Assembly: GCF_030646615.1 (NCBI RefSeq)
Contig: NZ_JAUSLG010000105.1
Coordinates: 1 to 59,485 of the forward strand
DNA from: Phenylobacterium sp.
GTDB lineage: Bacteria; Pseudomonadota; Alphaproteobacteria; Caulobacterales; Caulobacteraceae
Direction: 5' to 3'
Length of the DNA stretch: 59,485 nt
In this document: positions 8,754-18,149 of the stretch, piece by piece
How positions within the stretch are numbered: position 1 is the stretch's first letter
Layout of the letters: every line of letters begins with the position of its first letter
Program-made: the position numbers and the translations under genes
Notes under the pieces: generated by a model
Told to the model about the DNA's origin: nothing
The model's database searches: none
What the model saw: only the letters and a program-made list of their open reading frames with translations

Positions 8754-9161
8754 TCAGTCGGCGGCGTCGGCGCTGTGCAGGTGGGCGTCGGACTCCTTCA
8801 CCCCCAGCACATAGAGCCCACCGATGAAAGCGCCCTTGATCCGTGGCAGCAGCAGGAGGGTCAGCCCCGCCAGGGGCAATAGGGTGGCGGGGATCACCAC
8901 CCAGAGCGGCGCCTGCCAGATGAACGGAAATAGCAGGATAGGGGCCACGATCAGGTGGCCCACGATCAGGATGGTGAAATAGGCCGGGCCGTCGTCCGCC
9001 GGATACTGGGCCAGGTCATGACCACAGGCGGGACAGGCCGGCTCCACCTTCAGATACCGCCAGAACAGCTGCCCGTCGCCGCACACCGGACAGCGGCCCT
9101 TCAGGCCACGCTTCAGGGCGGTGAAGAAGCTGGGACGTGCGGCCTGGGTCATGGAGACCAT
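8754..9161 (-). CDS. DUF983 membrane protein with two zinc-ribbon CxxC pairs
   Basis: 135 residues from ATG 9161, chosen for the GGAGAAGG site just ahead (an ATG three codons later at 9152 is also possible). The N-terminal half has GRCPVCGDGQLFWRYLKV and CPACGHDL, two CxxC pairs that probably bind a metal. Then DGPAYFTILIVGHL and two membrane helices follow. This is DUF983. A second paralogue in this window sits inside the cytochrome oxidase operon (54959-55318), which hints at a role in membrane redox assembly; here the context gives no such link. Confidence 0.85.
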   Translation of the reverse strand: MVSMTQAARPSFFTALKRGLKGRCPVCGDGQLFWRYLKVEPACPACGHDLAQYPADDGPAYFTILIVGHLIVAPILLFPFIWQAPLWVVIPATLLPLAGLTLLLLPRIKGAFIGGLYVLGVKESDAHLHSADAAD

Positions 9162-9246
9162 ATGCGCCCTTCTCCGTCCCGGCGAAAGGGCGGCGCCCCG
9201 TCGCATGGTCGGCCTCTTCGCCGCCCCTCGGACGCGCCGCAGATGT

Positions 9247-9384
9247 CTAGCGCTTGATGTCCTCAGCCGTGCTCTTCACCGCTGAGCCTGCGGCTTCCAT
9301 GTCGCGGCCGACGCCGGCCACGGTGTTGCAGGCCGAAACCATCAGGGCGGCCGTCGCGGCGGCCAGGATCAGCACCTTGCGCAT
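9247..9384 (-). CDS. Entericidin A/B-family lipoprotein
   Basis: 45 residues, start at 9384, stop TAG at 9247-9249. A short signal peptide ends in a lipobox (VSAC, Cys19) followed by NTVAGVGRDMEAAGSAVKSTAEDIKR, the standard entericidin pattern. Entericidins are small envelope lipoproteins, some acting as bacteriolytic toxin/antidote pairs under stress; here only one copy is present, so a simple stress-lipoprotein role is more likely. Confidence 0.9.
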   Translation of the reverse strand: MRKVLILAAATAALMVSACNTVAGVGRDMEAAGSAVKSTAEDIKR

Positions 9385-9480
9385 CAGATGTCAGGTCTCC
9401 GGAGCGCCGGACCCCCTGGCCCAGCTTGCGGCGTGATCTAAGCGACGCCGCAGGCTGGGATCAATGAAAATGGCGCGGCC

Positions 9481-9666
9481 TCAGCCGGCGCTGTCGTCCT
9501 GCACGCCGGCGTCAGGAGCGTTCTTCTTGATCGACTCGATCATGGTCTTGGCGCTCGCCTTGGACGCATAACCCTCGGACGAGAACATGATCTCGCCATT
9601 GGAGGCGCGGAACCGCACGCGGAACTCGCCCGCCTTGTCCTTGAAGATTTCGAATTTGTAGGCCAT
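9481..9666 (-). CDS. YegP-family (DUF1508) protein
   Basis: 61 residues, beginning MAYKFEIFKDKAGEFRVRF and containing NGEIMFSSEGYASKASAK and a final IESIKKNAP helix. This is one DUF1508/YegP repeat (many homologues carry two). The family is small, soluble and of unknown function. The gene is divergent from the PhyH-type dioxygenase, with 165 bases between their starts; I see no clear operator there. Confidence 0.92.
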   Translation of the reverse strand: MAYKFEIFKDKAGEFRVRFRASNGEIMFSSEGYASKASAKTMIESIKKNAPDAGVQDDSAG

Positions 9667-9831
9667 CGCGCCCTCCCGGATGGAATTGTCGGAAACCCGA
9701 CCTTGCCTCCCCTTCGGACGACGGGCAACCGCTTGGCCTCGGCCCGGGGCCAGGGCATGCTGGCGCCGAAAGGGGCCGTCGCTGGGGCGTGGCAGGCCCT
9801 AAGGACCACGGGCCCCACCGGGAAGGAAACC

Positions 9832-10725
9832 ATGGTCGATCTGACCCATCTGCCGGCCGACGCGCCGGCGAACGCCATAGCCGCGATCCTCGACCGCGAC
9901 GGCGCCCTCGTCCTCGACGCCGTCTTGACGCCCGCCATGCTGACCGAGCTCAGGGCCGAGCTTGCGCCCTTTGTCGAGGCCACGCCGGTCGGCCAGGACG
10001 GCTTCACCGGCGTGCGCACCACCCGGACAGGCGCCCTGGTCGCCCGCGCGCCAGCCTGCCGTCCGCTGGTGACCCACCTGCAGATCCAGGCGCTCTGCGC
10101 CCATCTGCTCAAGCCCAACTGCGAGCGCTGGCGCCTGCACCTCACCCAGCTCATCCGCATCATGGAAGGTCAGGGCGCCCAGCCGATCCATCGCGACCGC
10201 TGGGCCTGGGGCGCGCATCTGAAGGGGATCGAGCCGCAGCTCAACACCATCTGGGCGCTGACCGACTTCACCGCCCAGAACGGCGCCACCCAGGTGGTCC
10301 CTGGCTCACAGGCCTGGCCGGACGACCGCCGGCCGCAGGACCACGAGATCGCCCGGGCCGTCATGCAGGCCGGTTCGGTGCTGGTCTATACGGGCAGCGT
10401 CTTCCATGGGGGCGGCGCCCATCTCGGCGGCGAGGACCGCTGGGGCCTCAACATCACCTACGCCCTCGGCTGGCTGCGGCAGGAGGAGAACCAGTATCTC
10501 TCCTGCCCGCCGGAGATCGCCCGCACCCTGCCCCGGGACCTTCAGGACCTGCTGGGCTATGCGCTGGGGGGCTACGCGCTCGGCTACTACACCCCGCCCT
10601 TGGCCCCAGGCCAGGGGCCGGAAATGGTCCCGCCCAGCTACGCCCTGCGGGGCGAAGGCGAGGCGGCGGCGTTCGGAACGGCGGAAGATCTCGCCGCCAT
10701 CGGCGCCCAGGTGCGCGGCGGCTAG
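9832..10725 (+). CDS. Phytanoyl-CoA dioxygenase (PhyH)-family Fe(II)/2-oxoglutarate oxygenase
   Basis: 297 residues from ATG 9832 with GGAAGGAAACC just before it. The iron ligands can be placed as HRDRW (His-x-Asp, about residues 119-121) and the distal His in SVFHGGGAH (about 191), with the 2-oxoglutarate-binding Arg probably in RWGLNITYALGWLR. The TQVVPGSQAW segment is typical of PhyH enzymes that hydroxylate diverse small molecules. The substrate is not known. A PNPOx-like gene follows 66 bases downstream. Confidence 0.82.
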   Translation: MVDLTHLPADAPANAIAAILDRDGALVLDAVLTPAMLTELRAELAPFVEATPVGQDGFTGVRTTRTGALVARAPACRPLVTHLQIQALCAHLLKPNCERWRLHLTQLIRIMEGQGAQPIHRDRWAWGAHLKGIEPQLNTIWALTDFTAQNGATQVVPGSQAWPDDRRPQDHEIARAVMQAGSVLVYTGSVFHGGGAHLGGEDRWGLNITYALGWLRQEENQYLSCPPEIARTLPRDLQDLLGYALGGYALGYYTPPLAPGQGPEMVPPSYALRGEGEAAAFGTAEDLAAIGAQVRGG

Positions 10726-10791
10726 GGAACGGGGGCGTTTCGGCTTCGTTCGGCAAGGGACAACTGTCCCCCAACCTGAAGGAGCCCCGCC

Positions 10792-11280
10792 ATGGCGGAC
10801 CTCGCCGAACTCGAAGCCAAGTTCTGGAAAGCCCTGAAATCCGATCGCACCCTGATGCTGGGGCTGATCGGTGTCGAGGAAGGCCACAGCCAGCCAATGA
10901 CCGCCCAGATCGAGGGCGACCAGGGCGGTCCCATCTGGATCTTCAGCGCCAAGGGCGTGGATCTGGTGCAGGCCACGGGAGCTGGCCACCGGGCCATGGC
11001 CCACTTCTCATCCAAGGGTCATGAGGTGTTCGCCACCATCCACGGCCAGCTTGTCCCAGACAACGATCGCGATGCGATCGAGCGGCTCTGGAACCCCTTC
11101 GTGGCCGCCTGGTACGAAGGGGGAAAGGACGACCCCAAGCTGCAACTGCTGCGCTTCGAGCCGGAACGCGCCCAGATCTGGCTGAACGAACACAGCCTGT
11201 TCGCCGGCATCAAGGTCATGATGGGCCGCGACCCCAAGCAGGACTATGCCGACAAGGTCGGTGAAGTCCGGCTGAGCTAG
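10792..11280 (+). CDS. Pyridoxamine 5'-phosphate oxidase-related flavin protein (general stress protein 26-like)
   Basis: 162 residues with FWKALKSDRTLMLGLIG, AQIEGDQGGPIWIFSAKG, a middle VFATIHGQL and WNPFVAAWYEGGKDDPKLQLLRFEPERAQIWL. This matches the short split-barrel proteins annotated as pyridoxamine-phosphate oxidase family or GSP26, which bind FMN or F420 and are often stress-induced. It stands alone downstream of the PhyH gene. GGAGCC ahead of the ATG at 10792 is the likely ribosome site. Confidence 0.85.
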   Translation: MADLAELEAKFWKALKSDRTLMLGLIGVEEGHSQPMTAQIEGDQGGPIWIFSAKGVDLVQATGAGHRAMAHFSSKGHEVFATIHGQLVPDNDRDAIERLWNPFVAAWYEGGKDDPKLQLLRFEPERAQIWLNEHSLFAGIKVMMGRDPKQDYADKVGEVRLS

Positions 11281-11294
11281 ACGCGGTAACTTGG

Positions 11295-11321
11295 GCGGCC
11301 CCTGGCGCGTCTAGGGGCCGC
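11295..11321. terminator. Bidirectional terminator-like hairpin
   Basis: A perfect 8-bp stem GCGGCCCC / GGGGCCGC with an 11-base loop lies between two convergent genes and includes the stop of the minus-strand lipoprotein gene. No T-run is present. Confidence 0.5.
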
Positions 11322-11901
11322 AGGTCCACAGGCCGTTGAAGACGCGGCTGGCGCCATCGGCGCGCTGATAGGTGAGCGTGGCCGGATTGGGGGGCGATTC
11401 CCCCCTGCCGATCGGGGCGCCGGTCACCTCGATCACAACCGTCTTGCCTCGGCCGGCGAAAGTCGCGCCGCGCAGAATGCCATCAAAGCCGCCCGGCGCG
11501 CCGACGCGCTCCACATAGTCGCCGACCTTCACCACCCCCTGGGCCGGCTCGGAGGAGGCCACGACGCCCTTTGCGTGCAGCAGGATCTGGTCCCCCTCGC
11601 CCACAAAGGCGCAGGCCAACTCCCCCGACAATCCGGCCGAATCGACTTCGTCGCCGGTGAGCCCGTTGAGCACGATGGCCGAGCCGTCGCCGCCCACGGT
11701 CTCGCCCGTCGTGGCCGGCGGCGACGCCGGAGGCCCGGTGTCGGGCGCAATGGGGGTGGCGGACGCCGGCGCCTCGGGCGACCCACGCTCCCCGGCGGGG
11801 TCCGAGCAGGCGGCCAGGGCCAAGGCGGCCAAGAGCGGCACAAGGGCCGTGCTGACGGGGCGGACGCCGCGGGCGGGGCGCCGGTTGGGAAGATGGGTCA
11901 T
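11311..11901 (-). CDS. Hypothetical lipoprotein
   Basis: 196 residues from ATG 11901. A signal peptide ends in a lipobox (LALAAC, Cys about 35), followed by a Ser/Pro/Ala/Thr-rich linker of about 45 residues and a compact C-terminal domain (from SAIVLNGLTGDEVDSAGL to VFNGLWTCGP). The domain has a Cys in ACAFVGEGDQ and a final Cys that could pair. I do not recognise a family; homologues with this 'ELACAFVGEGD...LLHAKGVV' pattern look like small envelope lipoproteins. It is divergent from the sulfatase gene. Confidence 0.65.
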   Translation of the reverse strand: MTHLPNRRPARGVRPVSTALVPLLAALALAACSDPAGERGSPEAPASATPIAPDTGPPASPPATTGETVGGDGSAIVLNGLTGDEVDSAGLSGELACAFVGEGDQILLHAKGVVASSEPAQGVVKVGDYVERVGAPGGFDGILRGATFAGRGKTVVIEVTGAPIGRGESPPNPATLTYQRADGASRVFNGLWTCGP

Positions 11902-12034
11902 ACCGCAATGACGCAAGGGGAGCCGATCTGGTTCCCTCACCCCGCGCGCCGGGACTTGACCTGCCGGCCCTGGCGCCCTCGGTTGGCCAAAGCCCCGGCC
12001 CTGCCGCGGGGTCTCGCCACCCGGAGAAACAGCC

Positions 12035-13312
12035 ATGCCGCGCCAGCCCAACGTCATCATCATCCTGGCCGACGACCTCGGCTACGGGGATATCGGCTGC
12101 GATGGCGGGACGCTGATCCGCACGCCACAGCTCGACCGGATGGCCACCGAGGGCGCGCGCCTGACCGACTTCTACGCCTCGGCCAATGTCTGCACCCCGT
12201 CCCGGGCGGGCCTGCTCACCGGCGGCTACGCCATCCGCCATGGCCTGGCCCGCGAGGTGATCCAGCCGGCCGACACCAACGGCCTGCCGCCCGAAGCCCC
12301 GACCATTCCGCGGCTGCTGAAGCCCGACTACGCCACCGCCCTGATCGGCAAGTGGCACCTGGGCCACGTCTCGCCCCACTGGCCGCCGCAGCGGTTCGGC
12401 TTCGACCGCTTCATGGGCCTGCCCTACAGCCACGATATGCGGCCGCTCACCCTCTATGAAGGCGAAGGCGAGGCGCCGATGAGCGAGTCCAAGGCCGACT
12501 TCGCCAAGCTGACCGAGCATTTCTTCAACGAGACCACCGCCTTCGTCGAGGCCCACCGGAACGAGCCCTTCTTCATCCTGCTGGCCCTGACGGCCCCGCA
12601 CGTGCCCCTGCGCCCCAATCCCGACGACCCGCAGGGCTCGCCGGCCGGCGACTATGGCGAGGTGGTCGAAGAAGTGGACGCCCAGGTCGGCCGCCTGCTG
12701 CGGAGGCTGGAGGACCTCGGCCTGGCGGAGGACACGATGGTGGTCTTCACCTCCGACAACGGCCCCTGGTTCGAGGGCTCCACCGGCCCGTTCCGCGACC
12801 GCAAGGGCGGGGCGGCCTGGGAGGGCGGCTATCGCGTGCCCTTCATCGCCTGGCGGCCGGGGACGATCCCCGCCGGGACAGTCTCCGACGCCCTGGCCAG
12901 CAATCTCGACCTGCTGCCGACGATCGCGGCCATGGCGGGCCTGGAGCCGCCGACCGAGGGGATCGACGGCGCCGACCTCTCCGGCGTCCTGCTGCGGGGC
13001 GAGGCCTCACCCCACGACGAGGTGATCCTGTTCGACAATCTGCACGTGGCCGCCGTGCGCACGGCCCGCTGGAAATATGTGGTGCGGTCCTACTACCGGA
13101 CCATGGACATCCCGCTGGACCAGCACCGCTATCCGCTGCTGTTCGACCTGAGCGTCGATCCCGGGGAGACCTACTCCCTGCTGTCGCTACATCCCGATGT
13201 GGCCGAAGACATGGCCCGCCGCGTCGCCGAAGCCCGCGCCAAGTACGCCCCCTTCGCCGAGGCTAGGCCCCCCGCCCCGGCCCCGGAGAGCGCGGAGACG
13301 TGGAAGGACTGA
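12035..13312 (+). CDS. Sulfatase (formylglycine-dependent)
   Basis: 425 residues. The N-terminal ILADDLGYGDIG supplies metal-binding Asp residues, and NVCTPSRAGLLTG contains the C-x-P-S-R signature with Cys53 as the residue converted to formylglycine. GKWHLGH and FTSDNGPW give further metal and sulfate ligands. There is no signal peptide, which is unusual since many bacterial sulfatases are periplasmic, so this one may act in the cytosol. No sulfatase-modifying enzyme gene is seen nearby. The substrate is unknown. Confidence 0.92.
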   Translation: MPRQPNVIIILADDLGYGDIGCDGGTLIRTPQLDRMATEGARLTDFYASANVCTPSRAGLLTGGYAIRHGLAREVIQPADTNGLPPEAPTIPRLLKPDYATALIGKWHLGHVSPHWPPQRFGFDRFMGLPYSHDMRPLTLYEGEGEAPMSESKADFAKLTEHFFNETTAFVEAHRNEPFFILLALTAPHVPLRPNPDDPQGSPAGDYGEVVEEVDAQVGRLLRRLEDLGLAEDTMVVFTSDNGPWFEGSTGPFRDRKGGAAWEGGYRVPFIAWRPGTIPAGTVSDALASNLDLLPTIAAMAGLEPPTEGIDGADLSGVLLRGEASPHDEVILFDNLHVAAVRTARWKYVVRSYYRTMDIPLDQHRYPLLFDLSVDPGETYSLLSLHPDVAEDMARRVAEARAKYAPFAEARPPAPAPESAETWKD

Positions 13313-13332
13313 GGCGCGGCTGCGGCGCCTCA
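13310..13332. terminator. Terminator-like hairpin between convergent genes
   Basis: An 8-bp perfect stem TGAGGCGC / GCGCCTCA with a 7-base loop begins at the sulfatase stop codon and ends just before the stop of the convergent nitrilase-family gene. It could serve both directions. Confidence 0.5.
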
Positions 13333-13334
13333 AA

Positions 13335-14228
13335 TCAGAACCGGTGTGTGGCGAGGCTACGGGGGTCCTCCACCTGCGCGGCCTGATGTAGCTCACCCGA
13401 CCGCGCCCTCGCCCGCCAGGACCGCGCGTGTCGCAGAGCGACTTGAAGCGTCTTGTCCATCCTGTCCAGATCAGCGATCACCAGCGATGGCTGGCCGTCC
13501 GCCGGCGCCTGGGCGATCCATCGGCCGTCAGGGCCGACCAGGCCGGCCGGCGCAGCGTCGCTGTGCTGCGCCGGCACGGAGAACCCGAGCCAGAAGGCGC
13601 CGCAGGCCGCGTGTCCCTGGGCCTGGATCGCAAACATCGGATCTCGCGAGAAGGTGGATATCAGGACCAGGTCCGCGCCGAGCTGCGAGCACTCCACGAA
13701 GAGTTCGGGAAACTGGATTTCGATGCACAGCAGGAAGGCGAGGCGGAAGCCGTCCACCTCCAAAACCAGCGGCCGCGCCCCGGGCGCATACCACTCTGTC
13801 ACCTCCGAATAGGATAGCAGGCGCTTGTCGTAGCGGCCCGCGATCTCACCCCGGTCGGAGATCACATAGAGGCTGTTGTGCGGCCGGTGTGGCGGAGTGA
13901 GCCGATGGGCGGCGCCGATGACGGTCCAGAGGGAGAGGTCCGCCGCCAGGGCGGCCGTCTCCTCCAACTCGGCCCGCAGCGCCGACCAGTCGATGTTCCA
14001 CCCGGCCAGCGCCTGCTTCCCCGGTCCGGAGGGGTAGCCGGACATGGCGCCTTCGGTGAACTGGATCAGCCGTGCGCCGGCGGCGGCGGCCTCGCGCATC
14101 TGGGAACGGATTCGGGGACCGTTCACGCGGGCGTCCAACGCCACCTCCGTCTGCGCGATGGCGATACGCACGCGTTCCGATGAGGCGGCGTTGGGCGCGG
14201 GGAATGTCAGGTGCGACGGGTTGGCCAT
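13335..14228 (-). CDS. Carbon-nitrogen hydrolase (nitrilase superfamily)
   Basis: 297 residues. The catalytic triad is visible: Glu59 in LIQFTEG, Lys135 in RYDKRLLSY and Cys168 in FLLCIEIQFPEL. The fold begins at residue 20 (VRIAIAQTEVALD). Family members hydrolyse amides, N-carbamoyl compounds or nitriles in the cytosol; this sequence does not reveal which. It is encoded just upstream of lepA's end, on the same strand, 25 bases after the lepA stop. Confidence 0.87.
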   Translation of the reverse strand: MANPSHLTFPAPNAASSERVRIAIAQTEVALDARVNGPRIRSQMREAAAAGARLIQFTEGAMSGYPSGPGKQALAGWNIDWSALRAELEETAALAADLSLWTVIGAAHRLTPPHRPHNSLYVISDRGEIAGRYDKRLLSYSEVTEWYAPGARPLVLEVDGFRLAFLLCIEIQFPELFVECSQLGADLVLISTFSRDPMFAIQAQGHAACGAFWLGFSVPAQHSDAAPAGLVGPDGRWIAQAPADGQPSLVIADLDRMDKTLQVALRHARSWRARARSGELHQAAQVEDPRSLATHRF

Positions 14229-14253
14229 TCCGGTTCGCGCCTCGGGTCTGGCC

Positions 14254-16059
14254 CTAGTCCGCGTCCATCTTCAGCGCCGCGATGAAGGCTTCCTGCGGGA
14301 TCTCCACCTTGCCGAACTGGCGCATGCGCTTCTTGCCGGCCTTCTGCTTGTCCAGCAGCTTGCGCTTGCGGCTGGCGTCGCCGCCATAGCATTTGGCCGT
14401 CACGTCCTTGCGCAGGGCGCGGATGGTCTCGCGGGCGATGATGCGCCCGCCGATGGCCGCCTGGATCGGGATCTGGAACATGTGCGGCGGGATCAGGTCC
14501 TTCATCCGCTCCACCATGGCCCGGCCGCGCATCTCCGCACGGTTGCGGTGGACCAGCATGGAGAGCGCGTCCACCGGCTCGGCGTTGACCAGGATCGACA
14601 TCTTCACCAGGTCGCCCACCCGATATTCCTCGATCGAATAGTCGAAGGAGGCGTAGCCCTTGGAGATGGATTTCAGCCGGTCATAGAAGTCGAACACCAC
14701 CTCGTTCAGGGGCAGGTCGTAGACCACCAGGGCGCGGGAGCCCACATAGGACAGTTCCCGCTGCTCGCCGCGGCGGTCCTGGCAGAGCTTGATGATCGAG
14801 CCCAGGTGTTCGTCCGGGGTCAGGATGGTGGCCTTGATCCAGGGCTCGGCGATGGTGTCGATGCGCACCGGATCGGGCAGGTCGGCGGGGTTATGGAGCT
14901 CCATCTCCTCGCCATTGGTCAGTTGCACGCGATAGACCACGCTGGGCGCCGTGGCGATCAGGTCGAGGTCGAACTCGCGGGAGAGCCGCTCCTGGATGAT
15001 CTCCAGGTGCAGCAGGCCGAGGAACCCGCAGCGGAAGCCGAAGCCCAGCGCCGCGCTGGTCTCCATCTCGTAGGAGAAGCTGGCGTCGTTCAGCCGCAGG
15101 CGGCCGATGGCCGCGCGCAGGTCCTCGAAGTCGTTGGCGTCCACCGGGAAGAGGCCGCAGAACACCACCGGCTGGGCCTCGCGGAAGCCGGTCAGGGCCT
15201 GGGCGGGGGGGCGTGTTTCGGCGGTGATGGTGTCGCCGACGGCGGCGTCGGCGACTTCCTTGATCTGGGCGGTGATGAAGCCGATCTCGCCGGGGCCAAG
15301 CTCTTCGGTCTCGGTCTGTTTCGGCAGGAAGACGCCGATCCGGTCCACCTGATAGGTGGAGCCGTTCTGCATCATCTTCACCTTCTGGCCAGCCTTCAGC
15401 GTGCCGTCGATGACCCGCACCAGCACGATGACGCCCAGATAGGCGTCGTACCAGGCGTCGACCAGCAGGGCCTTCAGCGGCGCCTCGCGGTCGCCCTTGG
15501 GGGCCGGCAGGCGGGTGACGATGGCCTCCAGCAGGTCGCTGATGCCGACGCCGGTCTTGGCCGAGCAGAGGATGGCCTCGCTGGCGTCGATGCCGATGAC
15601 GTCCTCGATCTGCTCGCGCACCCGCTCAGGCTCGGCGGCGGGCAGGTCGATCTTGTTCAGGACCGGCACGATCTCGTGGTTGTTGTCGATGGCCTGATAG
15701 ACATTGGCCAGGGTCTGGGCCTCGACCCCTTGGCTTGAGTCCACCACCAGGATGGAGCCCTCGCAGGCGGCGAGCGACCGGCTGACCTCATAGGCGAAGT
15801 CGACATGGCCGGGCGTATCCATCAGGTTCAGGACATAGGTCTCCCCATCCTTGGCCTTGTAGTTCAGACGCACCGTCTGGGCCTTGATGGTGATGCCGCG
15901 CTCGCGCTCGATCTCCATGGAGTCGAGCACCTGCTCCTTCATCTCACGCTGGGTGAGGCCCCCGGTCTCCTGGATGAGCCGGTCGGACAGGGTGGATTTG
16001 CCGTGGTCGATGTGAGCCACGATGGAGAAGTTGCGGATGCGCGAGAGCGGGGTCGACAT
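14254..16059 (-). CDS. lepA: Elongation factor 4 (ribosomal back-translocase)
   Basis: 601 residues, the normal LepA length. The G domain begins with [15 protein letters not shown] (G1), MDTPGHVDF (G3) and [11 protein letters not shown] (G4). The C-terminal block with [37 protein letters not shown] is specific to LepA. The membrane/ribosome-associated GTPase helps translation under stress. Confidence 0.98.
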   Translation of the reverse strand: MSTPLSRIRNFSIVAHIDHGKSTLSDRLIQETGGLTQREMKEQVLDSMEIERERGITIKAQTVRLNYKAKDGETYVLNLMDTPGHVDFAYEVSRSLAACEGSILVVDSSQGVEAQTLANVYQAIDNNHEIVPVLNKIDLPAAEPERVREQIEDVIGIDASEAILCSAKTGVGISDLLEAIVTRLPAPKGDREAPLKALLVDAWYDAYLGVIVLVRVIDGTLKAGQKVKMMQNGSTYQVDRIGVFLPKQTETEELGPGEIGFITAQIKEVADAAVGDTITAETRPPAQALTGFREAQPVVFCGLFPVDANDFEDLRAAIGRLRLNDASFSYEMETSAALGFGFRCGFLGLLHLEIIQERLSREFDLDLIATAPSVVYRVQLTNGEEMELHNPADLPDPVRIDTIAEPWIKATILTPDEHLGSIIKLCQDRRGEQRELSYVGSRALVVYDLPLNEVVFDFYDRLKSISKGYASFDYSIEEYRVGDLVKMSILVNAEPVDALSMLVHRNRAEMRGRAMVERMKDLIPPHMFQIPIQAAIGGRIIARETIRALRKDVTAKCYGGDASRKRKLLDKQKAGKKRMRQFGKVEIPQEAFIAALKMDAD

Positions 16060-16108
16060 GCGACCGCCTCTAGCACACCTGTGAAATTCCGCGAGGGGTC
16101 GAAGGGCC

Positions 16109-16756
16109 TCAGTCGCCCATGCCCAGCGTCTGAGCCCGGGCGCTCACCTTGGCCACCACGTGGTCCTGATAGGCCGGCCGCGCGCAGAGCCGTTGATGCC
16201 AGGCTTCCAGCGCGGGCAGAGCGGGACGCTCCAGGGCCTCCGGAATCCGGAACCAGCGATGGGCGACGACGCCCAGGGCGAGGTCGGCGACGGTGAGCCG
16301 ATCGCCCATGACGAAGGCCCGGTCTTGCAGCTGGGCGTCGAGCACGGCGAAGGTCTCCGCCGCCGCCCGGATGGTCTTGGCCATTTCGGCCGGGTCAGGG
16401 GTCTGGCGGCGATAGGCGGTGCGGACCGAACCGATGGCCCGGCCGGGGGCGGCGGACCAGTCCATCCAGGCCTCAGCCTGCCAGCGCGCCGCCTCGTCGG
16501 CGGGCCAGAGGCCCACATCGGGACAGGTGGTGGCCAGCCAGCGGATGATGGCGCCCGACTCCCACAGGCTGAAGCCGTCGTCGCGGGTGATGGCCGGGAT
16601 GCGGCCGGGCGGGCTGAGCGCGCGATAGGCCGGGTCGTCCCCGCCGCCGAAGGCGCCGCCCCAGTCGAGCCGCTTGCAGGACTGGGCTGTCTCGCCCAGC
16701 GCCCACATGACCCGCGCCGTCGCCGACGAATCCGCCCGTCCCCAGACCGTCAGCAT
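16109..16756 (-). CDS. Glutathione S-transferase family protein
   Basis: 215 residues from ATG 16756 ([18 protein letters not shown]). The thioredoxin-like N-terminal domain has the cis-Pro region RIPAITRD and the glutathione-binding [12 protein letters not shown]; the helical C-terminal domain contains [14 protein letters not shown]. Serine residues in GRADSSATA probably take the catalytic role as in beta/theta-class enzymes. Substrate unknown. Confidence 0.9.
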   Translation of the reverse strand: MLTVWGRADSSATARVMWALGETAQSCKRLDWGGAFGGGDDPAYRALSPPGRIPAITRDDGFSLWESGAIIRWLATTCPDVGLWPADEAARWQAEAWMDWSAAPGRAIGSVRTAYRRQTPDPAEMAKTIRAAAETFAVLDAQLQDRAFVMGDRLTVADLALGVVAHRWFRIPEALERPALPALEAWHQRLCARPAYQDHVVAKVSARAQTLGMGD

Positions 16757-16934
16757 GTCGCTCTCCCGCACCGTTCGGTCAGGCTGGACCGATCCTGCGA
16801 CACGGGCTTGTCGGCTGCGGACCCCGGCGGATCGACAAGGCCCCAGCCTGTCATTCCGCCTGGCGCGCGAAGGTGCTGGACGCAACCCGCAAAGCGAATG
16901 AACTTCGCCGAGCCCCAGGGGAGAAGCTTGGAAA

Positions 16935-18029
16935 ATGAACGGCCTACGGGACTCGATCGCCTACTTCTTCGATTCCAACGCCCTGAACCCCCATGGTATC
17001 TGTCTGATGTGGCGGCCGGAGCTGATCTGGACCCACGCCATTTCCGACGTCCTGATCGGGGTCGCCTATTTCTCCATCCCCCTGGCGCTGGGGGTCTTCC
17101 TCTGGCATCGGCGCGATGTGAGGTTCAGCTGGGCGATCTGGATGTTCGTCGGCTTCATCATGCTGTGCGGCGTCACCCACTTCATGATGGTCTGGACCCT
17201 GTGGAATCCGGACTATGGGATCGAGGCCCTGATCAAGGCCAGCACCGCGGCGGTCTCCGTCGTCACCGCCTTCGCCCTGTGGCCCCTGCTCCCCCGGGTG
17301 ATCGCCCTGCCCTCGCCCCTCGAACTTGAACGCCGCATCGCCGAGCGCGACGCGGCCCTGGCCGAGTTACGCGCGGCCATGGACACCATGGTGGAGATGC
17401 GCGAGCACGAGGCCCGCCAGAAGCTGCTGCTGGACGAACTGAACCACCGGGTGAAGAACACGCTGGCCTCGGTCCAGTCGATCGCCGTCCAGACGCTCAG
17501 CCGCGAGGCCGAGCCCGAGGCGGCCAGGGCCACCTTCGTCGAGCGGCTGATGGCGCTCTCCTCGACCCACAACCTGCTGGTCAAGCGGAGCTGGGAAGGC
17601 GCCTCGTTCCATGATCTCGTCCAGGCCAGCCTCGACCACTATGGCCAGCCCTTCACCCTGGAGGGACCCGACCTGGCCGTGGCCCCGAACACCGCCGTCA
17701 GCCTCGGCATGGCCCTGCACGAACTGGCCACCAACGCGCTCAAATATGGCGCCTGGTCCCAGGGGGGCCGGGTCGAAATCGCGACGGGGGCTGACACGGC
17801 GTCTGGCATGCTGACCATCGTCTGGCGTGAGCGGGGCGGCCCGGTCGTCGAATCGCCTGGCCCCAGGGGATTCGGTTCGCGCCTGCTGGAACAGGGCGTG
17901 GCCGGCGAACTGGGGGGCGCCGTCAACCTCGCATTCGGCGGCGAGGGCCTGACCTGTACGATCCGCACCCCGATCGGGAGGGCCCTTCATCCCGAGGGCT
18001 GGACCTTCCCCACCCCCGCCCTGGCCTGA
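16935..18029 (+). CDS. HWE-family sensor histidine kinase with ethylene-receptor-like membrane sensor domain
   Basis: 364 residues. The first 120 hold three membrane helices with ISDVLIGVAYFSIPL and MLCGVTHFMMVW. In plant ETR1 the copper/ethylene site uses Asp25, Tyr32, Cys65 and His69; here Asp38, Tyr45, Cys78 and His82 keep exactly the same spacing (7, 33 and 4 residues). A short coiled coil (about 128-165) leads to the HisKA_2-type H-box DELNHRVKNTLASVQS (His171), an N-box HELATNALKYGA, and a WRE motif, which define the HWE kinase family. There is no GAF or receiver domain and no response regulator beside it. The domain match is seen in sequence; ethylene binding is an inference. Confidence 0.88.
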   Translation: MNGLRDSIAYFFDSNALNPHGICLMWRPELIWTHAISDVLIGVAYFSIPLALGVFLWHRRDVRFSWAIWMFVGFIMLCGVTHFMMVWTLWNPDYGIEALIKASTAAVSVVTAFALWPLLPRVIALPSPLELERRIAERDAALAELRAAMDTMVEMREHEARQKLLLDELNHRVKNTLASVQSIAVQTLSREAEPEAARATFVERLMALSSTHNLLVKRSWEGASFHDLVQASLDHYGQPFTLEGPDLAVAPNTAVSLGMALHELATNALKYGAWSQGGRVEIATGADTASGMLTIVWRERGGPVVESPGPRGFGSRLLEQGVAGELGGAVNLAFGGEGLTCTIRTPIGRALHPEGWTFPTPALA

Positions 18030-18149
18030 GCCGAGGCGTTTTCGTGGCGTGAACCCGGGCAGAACGGAGCCGCAGGCGACGACCAGGCGTTTCCGGTGGG
18101 CCTTGGCGTCCAGGGCGTGCCACCATCGCCGCCCGGCCGGAGATTCTTG

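Noticed and set aside
14044..15738. 564-codon plus-strand open frame
   Set aside because: Mirror frame of lepA, with no recognisable fold.
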